Below, one piece after another: positions 9,178-16,774 of a DNA stretch of 64,000 nt (positions within the stretch are counted from its first letter, which is position 1; every line of letters starts with the position of its first letter). Position numbers and translations under genes: made by a program. A model generated the notes under the pieces. The model was not told the origin of the DNA. It saw only the letters and a list, made by a program, of their open reading frames with translations, and did not search any database. Source of the stretch: Aureitalea sp. L0-47 (GTDB lineage: Bacteria; Bacteroidota; Bacteroidia; Flavobacteriales; Flavobacteriaceae); assembly GCF_026126405.1 (NCBI RefSeq), contig NZ_JAFMTQ010000004.1, forward strand, positions 62,001 to 126,000, written 5' to 3'.

Positions 9178-9726
9178 ATGAGATCAACTAAATATTTAGT
9201 TATATTACTGCTTTTACTAACTGCCTGTAGCAGTGCAGATAAGGCAGTGCAGACGGAAGAAGCAATGGCCACCAAGGCTTTTGTGGAGAATAACGACTAC
9301 GAGGTACAACTGCAATGGGTGCGTCCGTTGGCCACAAGTGAATTATCACAACTGGCAGCCAGTAATTTACTGCCTATGGATAGCAGATCCGGACAGATCA
9401 ATTTACGAGGAACACAGAACTTTATTAGAAAATACGGTGACAGCTTGTCCATATATTTACCGTATTTCGGAACGAGGCAGATGACGGTGAATATGGCCGA
9501 CACAAATGGTGCTATAGAATTTGACGGCGTACCTGAGGATTACAGGGTGACGTATAACGAGAAGCGACAGCGGTCTGTGATCAATTTCTCCATGGATGAC
9601 GGAACAGAGAATTATAATGTTGCCATTACCGTATGGGCGAATAAGAGAGCCCAGGTAAACGTAAACAGCAGTTTCCGGAATTCCATTTTCTACACGGGGA
9701 ATATGAAGGCCTTAAAACAGGAGTAG
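9178..9726 (+). CDS. DUF4251 lipoprotein
   Basis: 182 residues from ATG 9178, the first codon that gives a proper lipoprotein signal (LLLLLTACSS). An in-frame extension back to 8857 would encode repeat sequence and is rejected. The mature part (DNYEVQLQWVRPLATSELSQLA, then SLSIYLPYFGTRQM) matches DUF4251, a Bacteroidota family of small outer-envelope beta proteins without an assigned function. It is the last backbone gene before the accessory island. Confidence 0.85.
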   Translation: MRSTKYLVILLLLLTACSSADKAVQTEEAMATKAFVENNDYEVQLQWVRPLATSELSQLAASNLLPMDSRSGQINLRGTQNFIRKYGDSLSIYLPYFGTRQMTVNMADTNGAIEFDGVPEDYRVTYNEKRQRSVINFSMDDGTENYNVAITVWANKRAQVNVNSSFRNSIFYTGNMKALKQE

Positions 9727-9759
9727 ATTCTATACTATACTGAGGTAGAGTGGATTTGG

Positions 9760-10019
<260 letters not shown>

Positions 10020-10574
10020 ACCATAATTTGCCGTTATGTAAAATTGCCGCGCCCAACCGCTAGATTGTTTTGTAAAAGTAAAATGCTGATCGCATTTTCT
10101 TTTTCATCCAATTTTCCATCGCTTGGCCACACCATAAAAAGCAATCACTTTTGCTTTCCTTATAAATCTTCCATTATTCAGATTACTTGTGCTGGAAAAA
10201 GTTTTGACCACTTTCTTGATTGCGATTCGCAACAGCATAAAATTTTGCCGTTGTAAAAATTTCTATGCCCTTGCTCGTATCTGCTTCTAAATAAAGCTTT
10301 TTAGTAATTGTCTCGAAAAATTATGTCAAATAAAAGTTGATATGCTTCAATAATAAGATTCTTTCCTTTCTTTTTCCTTGATGAAAAAGAAACAAAAAAT
10401 CAAGAAGAAAATAAGCTTCCACGCGCCCTTTGTGTCTATTGGCTTCGCCACCGGGCGCTCCACGCCCCTACTCACAGCCCGGGACCACGGCTCTATAAGT
10501 AAGACACAAATTCACGCCAACGCCGGCCCGCATTTTCTTCAGGCCACTGCGCTCGCCTATTGTTTGAATGAATA
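10020..10574. repeat. Composite non-coding stretch with repeated TTGCCGTT..GTAAAA words
   Basis: No credible gene. TTTGCCGTTATGTAAAATT (10028-10046) and a similar TTTGCCGTTGTAAAAATTT (10245-10263) bound a 200-bp segment. From about 10368 an inverted TTTCTTTTTC-cttgat-GAAAAAGAAA leads into a GC-rich tract to 10560 that contrasts with the AT-rich surroundings. I recognise this last type of block as a dispersed intergenic repeat of Bacteroidota from general familiarity only. The reading frames here have gene-unlike composition. Confidence 0.5.
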
Positions 10575-11006
10575 TTATGATGCTTTCTTATTTCTGTTAT
10601 TAGAGTGCGGATGAATTCCACCGCCTTTCCATTCCCCTGAAATATGCCAATTCTCATAATGATACAGCCATAAACTTATCCAAGGAATTATACAATCTGC
10701 GATTAACATCTTTGAATTAAATTCCTGATACTTTGGGAAATACAAGCATAATTCATTTAATGAGTAAATATGGGGGATTTTTTCATTATTAAAGTTTCTT
10801 TTCAACACAGGGTTCAGAATATTAACTTTTGGACGTCTACCCAATTTATATCTTAACTTAAAAGAATAACTGACACTTCTTGAAGTAGGTTTTATTATTC
10901 CTTTGCAGACAACACAATCTCTTAAAAGCCTAAGGTTGAATTTCGGGTAACTTTTTTTTAGAGCTATATATTGCTCTGACAAAGTATAATTCTTTTGTTT
11001 ATTCAC
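10575..11006 (-). CDS. Stand-alone E2-like conjugation protein of type II-short CBASS
   Basis: 143 residues. The second half matches prokaryotic E2-like proteins: PHIYSLNELCLYFP with conserved His79 and candidate catalytic Cys87, IIPWISLWLYHYENW, and the C-terminal HISGEWKGGGIHP. No E1 or JAB domain is fused or adjacent, the arrangement of type II-short CBASS, where a lone E2-like protein modifies the CD-NTase C-terminus. The start overlaps the CD-NTase stop by 8 bp, indicating translational coupling. Last gene of the operon. The E2 call comes from motif pattern and context, not a database match. Confidence 0.82.
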   Translation of the reverse strand: MNKQKNYTLSEQYIALKKSYPKFNLRLLRDCVVCKGIIKPTSRSVSYSFKLRYKLGRRPKVNILNPVLKRNFNNEKIPHIYSLNELCLYFPKYQEFNSKMLIADCIIPWISLWLYHYENWHISGEWKGGGIHPHSNNRNKKAS

Positions 11007-12147
11007 CTCCGTAAAATGTATTTTCTTTTATTGGTTTCATGGTAGCTGAAGTTGATCCTGCTATAATACCTGTGGTGGTATTTATCCCAATATTTCTAGT
11101 TTTCCTTGCTTTTTCTAGTAAATCTACTTGTGAATCTTGAGCTCTCAAGAAGGCTTTTTCACCAAATAACCCTTTTATTGTTTTAGCTTCCTCGATAACT
11201 CCATTCTCGTCTTTTAAAATTTTCCATTGTTCATCTAAATGAAGTATAAACTTTCTAAATTGTTCATACAATTCAGGCTCCTTAACATCATCCCATTTGT
11301 CGCTGAAATCTTCTTGAGGGTTAACTGGATTCAAAATTTTCAAACGATTTCCGACTAAACCTGCGGCATTAAAATTTTGTTTTATTTTGATAATAATGTT
11401 TTCAATAGCGTCAAAAATCGAATCATCGCCTTGATAAAATTCTCCAGCAATAGTCGTTAGTATTATACTCGACGTTGCCATTTTTGGATTTGTTTTGAAA
11501 TATTCATCTCGATACATCTTAATTAGCTGAACTGCTCTCTGCAAAGGTTTCTTTTTAGAAAACTCATCAGCCGGCAAATCTTCCATAGCGTAGGCCTTTT
11601 CTAGTAAAGTAGTTTTCGCAAGATTAGATTTTTCAATAAACCAATTGCCATACCCTCTAGGATTGCTAGATGTCCAATCTCCTAATTCTCTATCTGGCAC
11701 GACTAATTTATCTTCATCATAGCTAGTTTCTTGACATCCAGGTAGTATATCCATATGAAAATCACCAGCGTAGTTTAATCGAACACATCTATTTTTTAAT
11801 TCAACTTTATCCTTATATCTATCACTATTTTGAAGAACTCTTTTTAATTGGTTGTAAATATATTGCGGTGTATAGTTCTTCCAATCTATAACAATATGAA
11901 CAACTATGTCTAAATCAAATTCATTCTTTCCTGTAGGCTTAACGGTTGTTCCAATACGAACTGAGCCTTGTGGGTATATTTCAAAAGTTGCATCTTTAAA
12001 AAACTTATCATCTTCATTAAGTAAACTCTCAATGGCACGATAAGCCGATTCCATCCTTTCTTTTCTTGTGTCGTCTAACTGAATTTGTTCAGCTATTCTA
12101 GCTAACAAATCATCTAGTTGTGCGCTTCTATTTTTAAATAATATCAT
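10999..12147 (-). CDS. CD-NTase (CBASS cyclic oligonucleotide synthase)
   Basis: 382 residues. The nucleotidyltransferase core is intact: QGSVRIGTTVKP (Gly61-Ser62), EFDLDIVV with metal ligands Asp78 and Asp80, and third Asp133 in FHMDILPG. Downstream is the helical OAS-like half (PLQRAVQLIKMYRDEYF). CD-NTases make cyclic di- or trinucleotides on phage infection. The C-terminus is FYGGE: a Gly-Gly followed by one residue, notable because in type II CBASS the CD-NTase tail is the conjugation site for the E2-like protein encoded next. It overlaps the effector by 4 bp (ATGA) and the E2 gene by 8 bp. Product nucleotide not predictable. Confidence 0.92.
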   Translation of the reverse strand: MILFKNRSAQLDDLLARIAEQIQLDDTRKERMESAYRAIESLLNEDDKFFKDATFEIYPQGSVRIGTTVKPTGKNEFDLDIVVHIVIDWKNYTPQYIYNQLKRVLQNSDRYKDKVELKNRCVRLNYAGDFHMDILPGCQETSYDEDKLVVPDRELGDWTSSNPRGYGNWFIEKSNLAKTTLLEKAYAMEDLPADEFSKKKPLQRAVQLIKMYRDEYFKTNPKMATSSIILTTIAGEFYQGDDSIFDAIENIIIKIKQNFNAAGLVGNRLKILNPVNPQEDFSDKWDDVKEPELYEQFRKFILHLDEQWKILKDENGVIEEAKTIKGLFGEKAFLRAQDSQVDLLEKARKTRNIGINTTTGIIAGSTSATMKPIKENTFYGGE

Positions 12148-13004
12148 TCTTTACTCCATTTTAAATTTAATACCCATTTAGCATGAGGTCCAATATTGTA
12201 TTCAGTATTTAAATCATCTCCATTATAGCCTAAACTATTTATTTTTTTGGCACTAGCCCATTTAATATATTCAGTATCGCCTTTGGATAAAAGATCTTTT
12301 AATTCCATGAGCTGCGGTTCATTTGGTATCAGCTCTAAAACATCATACTGCAAAATCTCCCAGCAATTCCAACCAGATTCAATTGGCGCTCTTTTTAAAG
12401 GAGTCTGGACTGATTTTATAAATCTGTATTTGACAAATGGGAAGTTTTTCTTTTTAAGAACTCGTTTGTCTGCTTTACCACCAAGCAATTCCTCATAAAA
12501 TTCTCTCCAATGAGATATCTCACGATCTTTTTCGCTGTTAAACCAATCAAGAAACTTTAATGCATTTCTTGCTGGAACGAACACAGCCAAATCTCCTTTT
12601 TTTAAGCCACCGGTTTTCATTCTCAAATCATCAGTAGCTCCTAATTTTTTTAAAATGCTATAAGTCTCAGGTAACCTTTTATATTTCCCCCCTACGTGTT
12701 GATACCAATTCCAATTTGGATTGGCATTTTGTACCAAAAGAAATTTATCATCAACCTTAATTAAATATTGATATGACATTGAAAATCTAATGTATTTTCC
12801 AAATAGGCCGATCCAAAAGGAATGCAATGCCAATTTTAGTCTTCTCCTGTTACCGTAAAAGAAATCAAAACCATCTATGACTAAAACGGTAATAAGCAAA
12901 ATAAATCCACCACCTACAAACTCAGGATGAAGAGATTCATCTATATTAAGCCCGATTATTATAAGAACTAAAGCAACTAGTATTTTTAGAATAAATCTCT
13001 TCAT
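12144..13004 (-). CDS. CBASS effector: two-TM plus SMODS-associated NUDIX domain (Cap16-like)
   Basis: 286 residues. Two hydrophobic helices sit at about 4-22 and 29-47, followed by a cytoplasmic domain starting YQYLIKVDDKFLLVQNANPNWNWYQHVGGKYKR, the pattern of the SMODS-associated NUDIX domain that senses cyclic nucleotides in CBASS. The membrane part is the expected killing module: on signal binding, 2TM effectors disrupt the inner membrane and abort infection. It is directly upstream of the CD-NTase (4-bp overlap) and 9 bp after the DUF2188 gene. The domain order matches 2TM-NUDIX effectors; ligand unknown. Confidence 0.85.
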   Translation of the reverse strand: MKRFILKILVALVLIIIGLNIDESLHPEFVGGGFILLITVLVIDGFDFFYGNRRRLKLALHSFWIGLFGKYIRFSMSYQYLIKVDDKFLLVQNANPNWNWYQHVGGKYKRLPETYSILKKLGATDDLRMKTGGLKKGDLAVFVPARNALKFLDWFNSEKDREISHWREFYEELLGGKADKRVLKKKNFPFVKYRFIKSVQTPLKRAPIESGWNCWEILQYDVLELIPNEPQLMELKDLLSKGDTEYIKWASAKKINSLGYNGDDLNTEYNIGPHAKWVLNLKWSKE

Positions 13005-13013
13005 GAAAAAAAA

Positions 13014-13235
13014 TTATCCTTTTGGAGGAAAGTTATCGTTACCAAAACTATCTTTCTGCCTAATTTGGCCTTTTTGGTTATGAACTAAAAGTTCTGATTT
13101 TTGATTTTTCGCAATATTTCTAGCTACATTAATTGCTTCCTTTTGAGTAGAAGTAACTTTTGTTGCCTTTTGATTCCCTGCTCCTTTAACTGCCCAACCT
13201 TTACCATGTGGAACTACGTGTTGATTCTTTTTCAT
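13014..13235 (-). CDS. DUF2188 small basic protein
   Basis: 73 residues. It opens with KNQHVVPHGKGWAVKGAGNQKATK and continues STQKEAINVARNIAKNQKSELLVHNQKGQIRQKDSFG, a clear DUF2188 pattern (repeat-like fold with HxxPxxxGWxVK and ExAIxxAxxxAxxxxxELxxH). DUF2188 has no established biochemical function. Gaps of 10 bp to the repressor and 9 bp to the effector put it inside the CBASS operon; whether it is a CBASS accessory, a regulator partner or a passenger cannot be told from sequence. Confidence 0.85.
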   Translation of the reverse strand: MKKNQHVVPHGKGWAVKGAGNQKATKVTSTQKEAINVARNIAKNQKSELLVHNQKGQIRQKDSFGNDNFPPKG

Positions 13236-13245
13236 TATTTACATT

Positions 13246-13887
13246 TTAAATTTTTATTATACTTTCTACAATTCCTTGTATCTTAAATTCCCTTGTTAAT
13301 ATAATTGGCTGATGCTCTTTAGTTGTTGATTTTGGTAACAATACAATATGGTCTCCATTATTTTTAAATTCCTTTATTGTAGCTTCATCATCAATTAAGG
13401 CCACTACTCTATCACCATCTTCAGCATTTAGTTCCTTTCTTATTAATACTAAATCTCCATCATCTATATTCGCTTTGTTCATTGAGTCACCCGAAGCTCG
13501 AAGAATAAAATACTTTTTACCCCTTCTAATGAGCTTTGTTGAAACAGAAATTTCCGTTTCAATATTTTCTTCAGCAAAAAGAGGAAATCCACAAGCAACA
13601 TTTCCTACCACTGGTATGCTTACCATTTTTTCATACTCTTCTTCATCTTCAGCAACTTTCAGATTTGTTGGCTGCATTGAATCATATTTTTCTTTAGAAG
13701 TACGGCTTTCTAACAATTCAGCAACTGCAACATCTAATATTTTTGCAATCTTGAACAAATCTTCAAGACTTGGTTGTCTCCTATTTTGGACATAAGAGTT
13801 AACCATATTGTAACTCTTTTCTAACCTTTCAGCCAACCAAGTTTGCTTAATACCTTTGCTTTCTAAAACTTCCTTTATACGATTCAT
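13246..13887 (-). CDS. LexA/CI-like S24 repressor of the CBASS operon
   Basis: 213 residues. Residues 1-60 form an XRE-type helix-turn-helix (KQTWLAERLEKSYNMVNSYVQNRRQPS). The C-terminal half is an S24 peptidase: Ser135 in SGDSM and Lys172 in ATIKEF, spaced 37 residues as in LexA, with a likely self-cleavage site at VACGFP (Cys99-Gly100, where LexA has Ala-Gly). Such repressors self-cleave when RecA is activated. As first gene of a five-gene operon it probably represses itself and the CBASS genes until DNA damage. Palindromic operators lie just upstream. Confidence 0.9.
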   Translation of the reverse strand: MNRIKEVLESKGIKQTWLAERLEKSYNMVNSYVQNRRQPSLEDLFKIAKILDVAVAELLESRTSKEKYDSMQPTNLKVAEDEEEYEKMVSIPVVGNVACGFPLFAEENIETEISVSTKLIRRGKKYFILRASGDSMNKANIDDGDLVLIRKELNAEDGDRVVALIDDEATIKEFKNNGDHIVLLPKSTTKEHQPIILTREFKIQGIVESIIKI

Positions 13888-13910
13888 TTTAATGTATTGA
13901 TTTACAGAAA

Positions 13911-13989
13911 CAAATTTAACATTTAGTGTTTTAATATCTCATAGAATGAGATATATTTTGTCAACAAAATGATATAACTTGTTAACAAG
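13911..13989 (-). promoter_or_regulatory. Putative promoter and paired operators for the S24 repressor-CBASS operon
   Basis: Reading toward the repressor: a perfect 12-bp palindrome CTTGTTAACAAG (13978-13989), a 16-bp palindrome ATTTTGTCAACAAAAT (13955-13970), and ATATCTCAT with 3-bp spacer and ATGAGATAT (13934-13954). The first two share core TTGTYAACAA with centres 21 bp apart, about two helical turns, the geometry of cooperative repressor sites. A minus-strand TAAATTTG (13911-13918) fits the Bacteroidota -7 box TAnnTTTG and lies 24 bp from the start codon. Assignment to this repressor is inference. Confidence 0.65.
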
Positions 13990-14016
13990 AATAAAATATA
14001 TCATCAATAAAATGGG

Positions 14017-14040
14017 AAAGGCTCTCTTTCGAGAGCCTTT
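14017..14040. terminator. Hairpin terminator after the tRNA-like gene
   Basis: A perfect 10-bp stem AAAGGCTCTC (14017-14026), loop TTTC, GAGAGCCTTT (14031-14040). It sits just past the 3' end of the tRNA-like gene and upstream of the CBASS promoter, so it would insulate the operon from tRNA transcription. Confidence 0.7.
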
Positions 14041-14044
14041 CTTG

Positions 14045-14131
14045 CGGAGAGTATGGGATTCGAACCCATGGAACCAATTAAGGTTCGGCTGATTATAAAT
14101 CAGCTGCATTAGACCGCTCTGCCAACTCCGA
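14045..14131 (-). tRNA. Class II tRNA-like gene with UAU anticodon (Ser-like body)
   Basis: Read on the minus strand: D arm GCAGAGCGGTCTAATGC, anticodon stem GCTGA/TCAGC with loop TTTATAA (anticodon TAT), a long variable arm GAACC-TTAATT-GGTTC, and T arm ATGGG-TTCGAAT-CCCAT. The long variable arm, G73 and the 3' CTCTCCG resemble bacterial tRNA-Ser, but the anticodon would read AUA (Ile). The acceptor stem pairs only partly (TCGGAGT with ACTCTCC, five pairs, terminal mismatches). No CCA is encoded. It may be a diverged or decaying tRNA-Ser carried on the island; isotype is uncertain. Confidence 0.65.
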
Positions 14132-14200
14132 AAAGATTATTATTCCTTTCGGAAATGTAGAAAACTAAATCTCCGCAAAAGATGTTTATTAATATTTAAA

Positions 14201-14362
14201 CTACTCATCCAATTCTAATTCTTGTGTTACAAAACCACCGTGTTTTAGTTCATTACCATCAAACCATTTACAGCCAACATCATTACCATTAATTTGATAT
14301 ATGGTCATGCTAGGACCTCCTGCTTTTAAGACAACTACATCTCCAACTTTTAATTCATCCAT
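14201..14362 (-). CDS. Small DUF2158 (YodC-like) protein
   Basis: 53 residues from ATG 14362, starting MDELKVGDVVVLKAGGPSMT and continuing CKWFDGNELKHGGFV. This matches the DUF2158/YodC pattern (LKxGDxVxLKSGGPxMT, CxWF) over the whole length. Function of the family is unknown; it is a single small beta domain, cytoplasmic. It lies between the tRNA-like gene and repeat R2, with ATGTCAT-type half-sites upstream. Confidence 0.85.
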   Translation of the reverse strand: MDELKVGDVVVLKAGGPSMTIYQINGNDVGCKWFDGNELKHGGFVTQELELDE

Positions 14363-14660
14363 TATTAATAGTTTTATTATTTATATTCCTTGTATGAGTC
14401 AAATTCTATACCAATGAAATATTTTTATCTAATCACAATATAGTGTGACATATTGTCAATATTTAATAAAAATAAATGAATAAATGTCATATTTTAAGTT
14501 AATTTATGTCATTCTACACACATTCCCCTTCCCTCCTACCTCGGGTCGGGAAAAGAGTGTTCGATTCGATTTTTTAAGAAGATTTTTTAAGAAAACTTTT
14601 TGATAAAGATTGTGCAAATCGATTTTGCTTTTACCCAAGCAAAGTTACATAACGCTGAAC
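14363..14660. promoter_or_regulatory. AT-rich upstream region of the DUF2158 gene with repeated ATGTCAT/TGACAT half-sites
   Basis: No gene seen. TGACA-tat-TGTCA (14446-14458) is a perfect palindrome, and ATGTCAT recurs at 14484-14490 and 14506-14512, 22 bp apart, an arrangement that could bind a dimeric repressor. TTACATAACG (14645-14654) is the inverse of CGTTATGTAA at 10032-10041, on the inner side of the other 235-bp repeat. Confidence 0.4.
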
Positions 14661-14895
14661 ATTATAGTACATTTATAGCAAATGGGCGTATACGCCAGTA
14701 TTTTACATAATTGTAGATATCGACGGCGAGGGCTATATCGTCGACAATTATGTAAAAGCCCATTTGCGCCTCACTAATCCAACTGTAGCTATAATTCTAT
14801 ATTATATCAAATAGAGCCTCATGCATAAATTTAATATTCCGGATAACTTATAAGAATCTTTGAAATATTGCATTCCAGGAGTTCCGTCGCTATGT
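14661..14895. repeat. 235-bp direct repeat R2 (right flank of CBASS island)
   Basis: Same orientation and same length as 9785-10019; 7 mismatches in the first 110 bp, more in the tail. It has the same asymmetric stem arms. In the loop arm the changes keep pairing (CGACG/CGTCG here), suggesting the structure rather than the sequence is kept. It abuts the metalloprotease gene stop on its right. Confidence 0.85.
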
Positions 14896-14900
14896 GCAAT

Positions 14901-15488
14901 TTATACATTGATAGGTTCCACAGTATATTCCCTGAATAAGCCTTGATATGTTAATGGATTTCTAGCTACCCTATGGGCATCCCGCCCAGCTGCTAAGGCT
15001 AGAATATCAGCATGCCTGTCGTTAATAGCGTGTAGATGTCCCATTTCATGACAGAGTTCATGAATTATTAGATCTGCCATGCGGTTGCCACTACCGTTAA
15101 AAAAATCTTCACACATATGGAAGCGAATCACAGGACTGATATATCTAGCACCTCGACTAGCTCCACGCCTGGTATCGGCGCAGATAAAATCTTCTTGCTC
15201 GTGAAATACAACTAAAATTCGCCTGTTTTCCAACCATTTACGAAGTTTTGATACACGTCTCGCTATTCTTCTTAGCCTTCCCCGCTTCTGAATACCTATC
15301 CATTTTTTAATTTTACCATAATCATGAATGGCTCTTTTCCTTCTGCGCCGTGGTACGTTCATTAATGCGTTAAAGTCTTGTTCAACCAGACGTTGTATTA
15401 CTAAAGCATGTCTAAATGCTGCTCTAATAATATTCTTTTGATCTTCAGAAAGGCTGTTTGATCGATCCCTAAATACTATTTTTGCCAT
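14901..15488 (-). CDS. Putative zinc metalloprotease (HExxHxxGxxH)
   Basis: 195 residues from ATG 15488; a TTG three codons upstream is the only alternative. HELCHEMGHLH (143-153) fits the metzincin zinc signature HExxHxxGxxH. The following segment (DRHADILALAAGRDAHRVARNPLTYQGLF) also recalls aspzincin/M35 proteins, in which an Asp is the third ligand, so the clan is open. The N-terminal half is strongly basic (RRRRKR at 47-52, further Arg/Lys helices), possibly binding nucleic acid or an acidic partner. No signal peptide. Third gene of a three-gene set, 18 bp or slightly more after the EEP gene. Confidence 0.75.
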   Translation of the reverse strand: MAKIVFRDRSNSLSEDQKNIIRAAFRHALVIQRLVEQDFNALMNVPRRRRKRAIHDYGKIKKWIGIQKRGRLRRIARRVSKLRKWLENRRILVVFHEQEDFICADTRRGASRGARYISPVIRFHMCEDFFNGSGNRMADLIIHELCHEMGHLHAINDRHADILALAAGRDAHRVARNPLTYQGLFREYTVEPINV

Positions 15489-15515
15489 GGTACTCAATTT
15501 TCAATTTTTTACTTT

Positions 15516-16763
15516 CTACTTTGGTGTCATTAAAATCGTGGTTGATATACCTAAATGATCAGACATAAAACCAATTTTGTCTAAATCTTTAGCATCTGAC
15601 GGCCGAATGGTAAATGGACGTCTCGGTCGTGTAAAATCAATAGTGAAAGATGTATTCAATCTACGTCCATTCACAAACACATGATCAATGGCGGTGGGTT
15701 TATGCTCAGTAATTCTTGTATTCGGTATAACCTTGTCATCACAATACAATGGAAATTCTGGATCTACCACTGGCCTATTTGACATTAAGGGTGATGTGGT
15801 TAAATTACTGGTAAATCCCGGGGTGCCATTTCTAGTTTGCCATAAATCCTTAAAACCAAGGACTAAGAGCAAGTCTCGCATTAAATTAAAACCTGTCTTA
15901 GCTCCAATTCGAGTTCTACTCACCGTGCCATTAGGAAGAACTCGACGACCAACAGCTAGTTGCAGATGACTAGGAAGTGATCGCGTTACCGACCAACTTA
16001 GTACCTCTTCCGCTCTCAGAAGATTACCACGCTGGAAGCGGTCCAGATTAAAATCTCCACATAAAATATTATTATTAAGACCTTCTCGACCTGGCCTCGA
16101 ATCGTCACCAACAACCTTATTTTTGGTTTCCCAAATAAATTTAATTAACTCAATTATCTGTTTGTTTTTGGCGTCACCAGCTGCGTTCATATGGGTATTG
16201 TAGATATTCAGACTGCTAGGTGTTCTTGAAGAGTCACTTGAGATTGGTGTGAATACAGTTAATAAACAGCCTTTATCAGCACGCTTATCGCTTCCCGATT
16301 CATATTTAAACTCATAGAAATGACTTTTCCTTATCTCATGTGTTTTAGACAGAGTTAGCAGTCCCGCAGATTTCAACATACTAAATGCATTAATCATCGC
16401 TCCCCTTCCTGATTTATGGGCAACATGAGAATTATCTGGCCATTGTTTTAAGAGATCCTTTCTCTCTTCTTTATGCCAAACTTCGGATAAACAGCAAATA
16501 TCAAAGTTATCTGCAGTAAAACGGCCTATTTCGGTATCTCTATATTCCACAGCTGGTTTTCTTCCTTTACCCGGAATGTCCATTAAATAGGTATTAAACA
16601 TGAAGAACTTTTGAACAATTTGATCAGGATGATTATGTCGTCTCCATACTTCTGCATAACCATGACCTTCTTCCAATAAGTGCATGTTGAACAAGTCTCT
16701 TAAGCCAGTGGCTGGTTCAACTGGATCCATGAAGGCTGCTATATCTCTAAAATTATCTCTCAT
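15516..16763 (-). CDS. Endonuclease/exonuclease/phosphatase (EEP/DNase I-fold) enzyme
   Basis: 415 residues with all EEP catalytic landmarks in order: FNTYL (Asn57), LSEVW (Glu94), NTHMNA (His191), CGDFNLD (Asp237, Asn239), IDHVFVNG, and C-terminal MSDHLGI (Asp/His pair). The family includes DNase I-like nucleases, sphingomyelinases and inositol phosphatases; sequence alone does not choose. There is no signal peptide or membrane helix, so it acts in the cytoplasm or leaves by a non-Sec route. It follows the coiled-coil gene by 11 bp and precedes the metalloprotease. Confidence 0.82.
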   Translation of the reverse strand: MRDNFRDIAAFMDPVEPATGLRDLFNMHLLEEGHGYAEVWRRHNHPDQIVQKFFMFNTYLMDIPGKGRKPAVEYRDTEIGRFTADNFDICCLSEVWHKEERKDLLKQWPDNSHVAHKSGRGAMINAFSMLKSAGLLTLSKTHEIRKSHFYEFKYESGSDKRADKGCLLTVFTPISSDSSRTPSSLNIYNTHMNAAGDAKNKQIIELIKFIWETKNKVVGDDSRPGREGLNNNILCGDFNLDRFQRGNLLRAEEVLSWSVTRSLPSHLQLAVGRRVLPNGTVSRTRIGAKTGFNLMRDLLLVLGFKDLWQTRNGTPGFTSNLTTSPLMSNRPVVDPEFPLYCDDKVIPNTRITEHKPTAIDHVFVNGRRLNTSFTIDFTRPRRPFTIRPSDAKDLDKIGFMSDHLGISTTILMTPK

Positions 16764-16774
16764 GACTTATGTAA

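Noticed and set aside
10044-10256. 70-residue plus-strand reading in the repeat block
   Set aside because: Low-complexity Ser/Phe/Lys composition, lies between repeated words and has no domain or partner; treated as non-coding.
10378-10614. 78-residue plus-strand reading
   Set aside because: Falls in a dispersed repeat with a GC-rich tract, runs into the E2 gene on the other strand, and shows no protein-like pattern.
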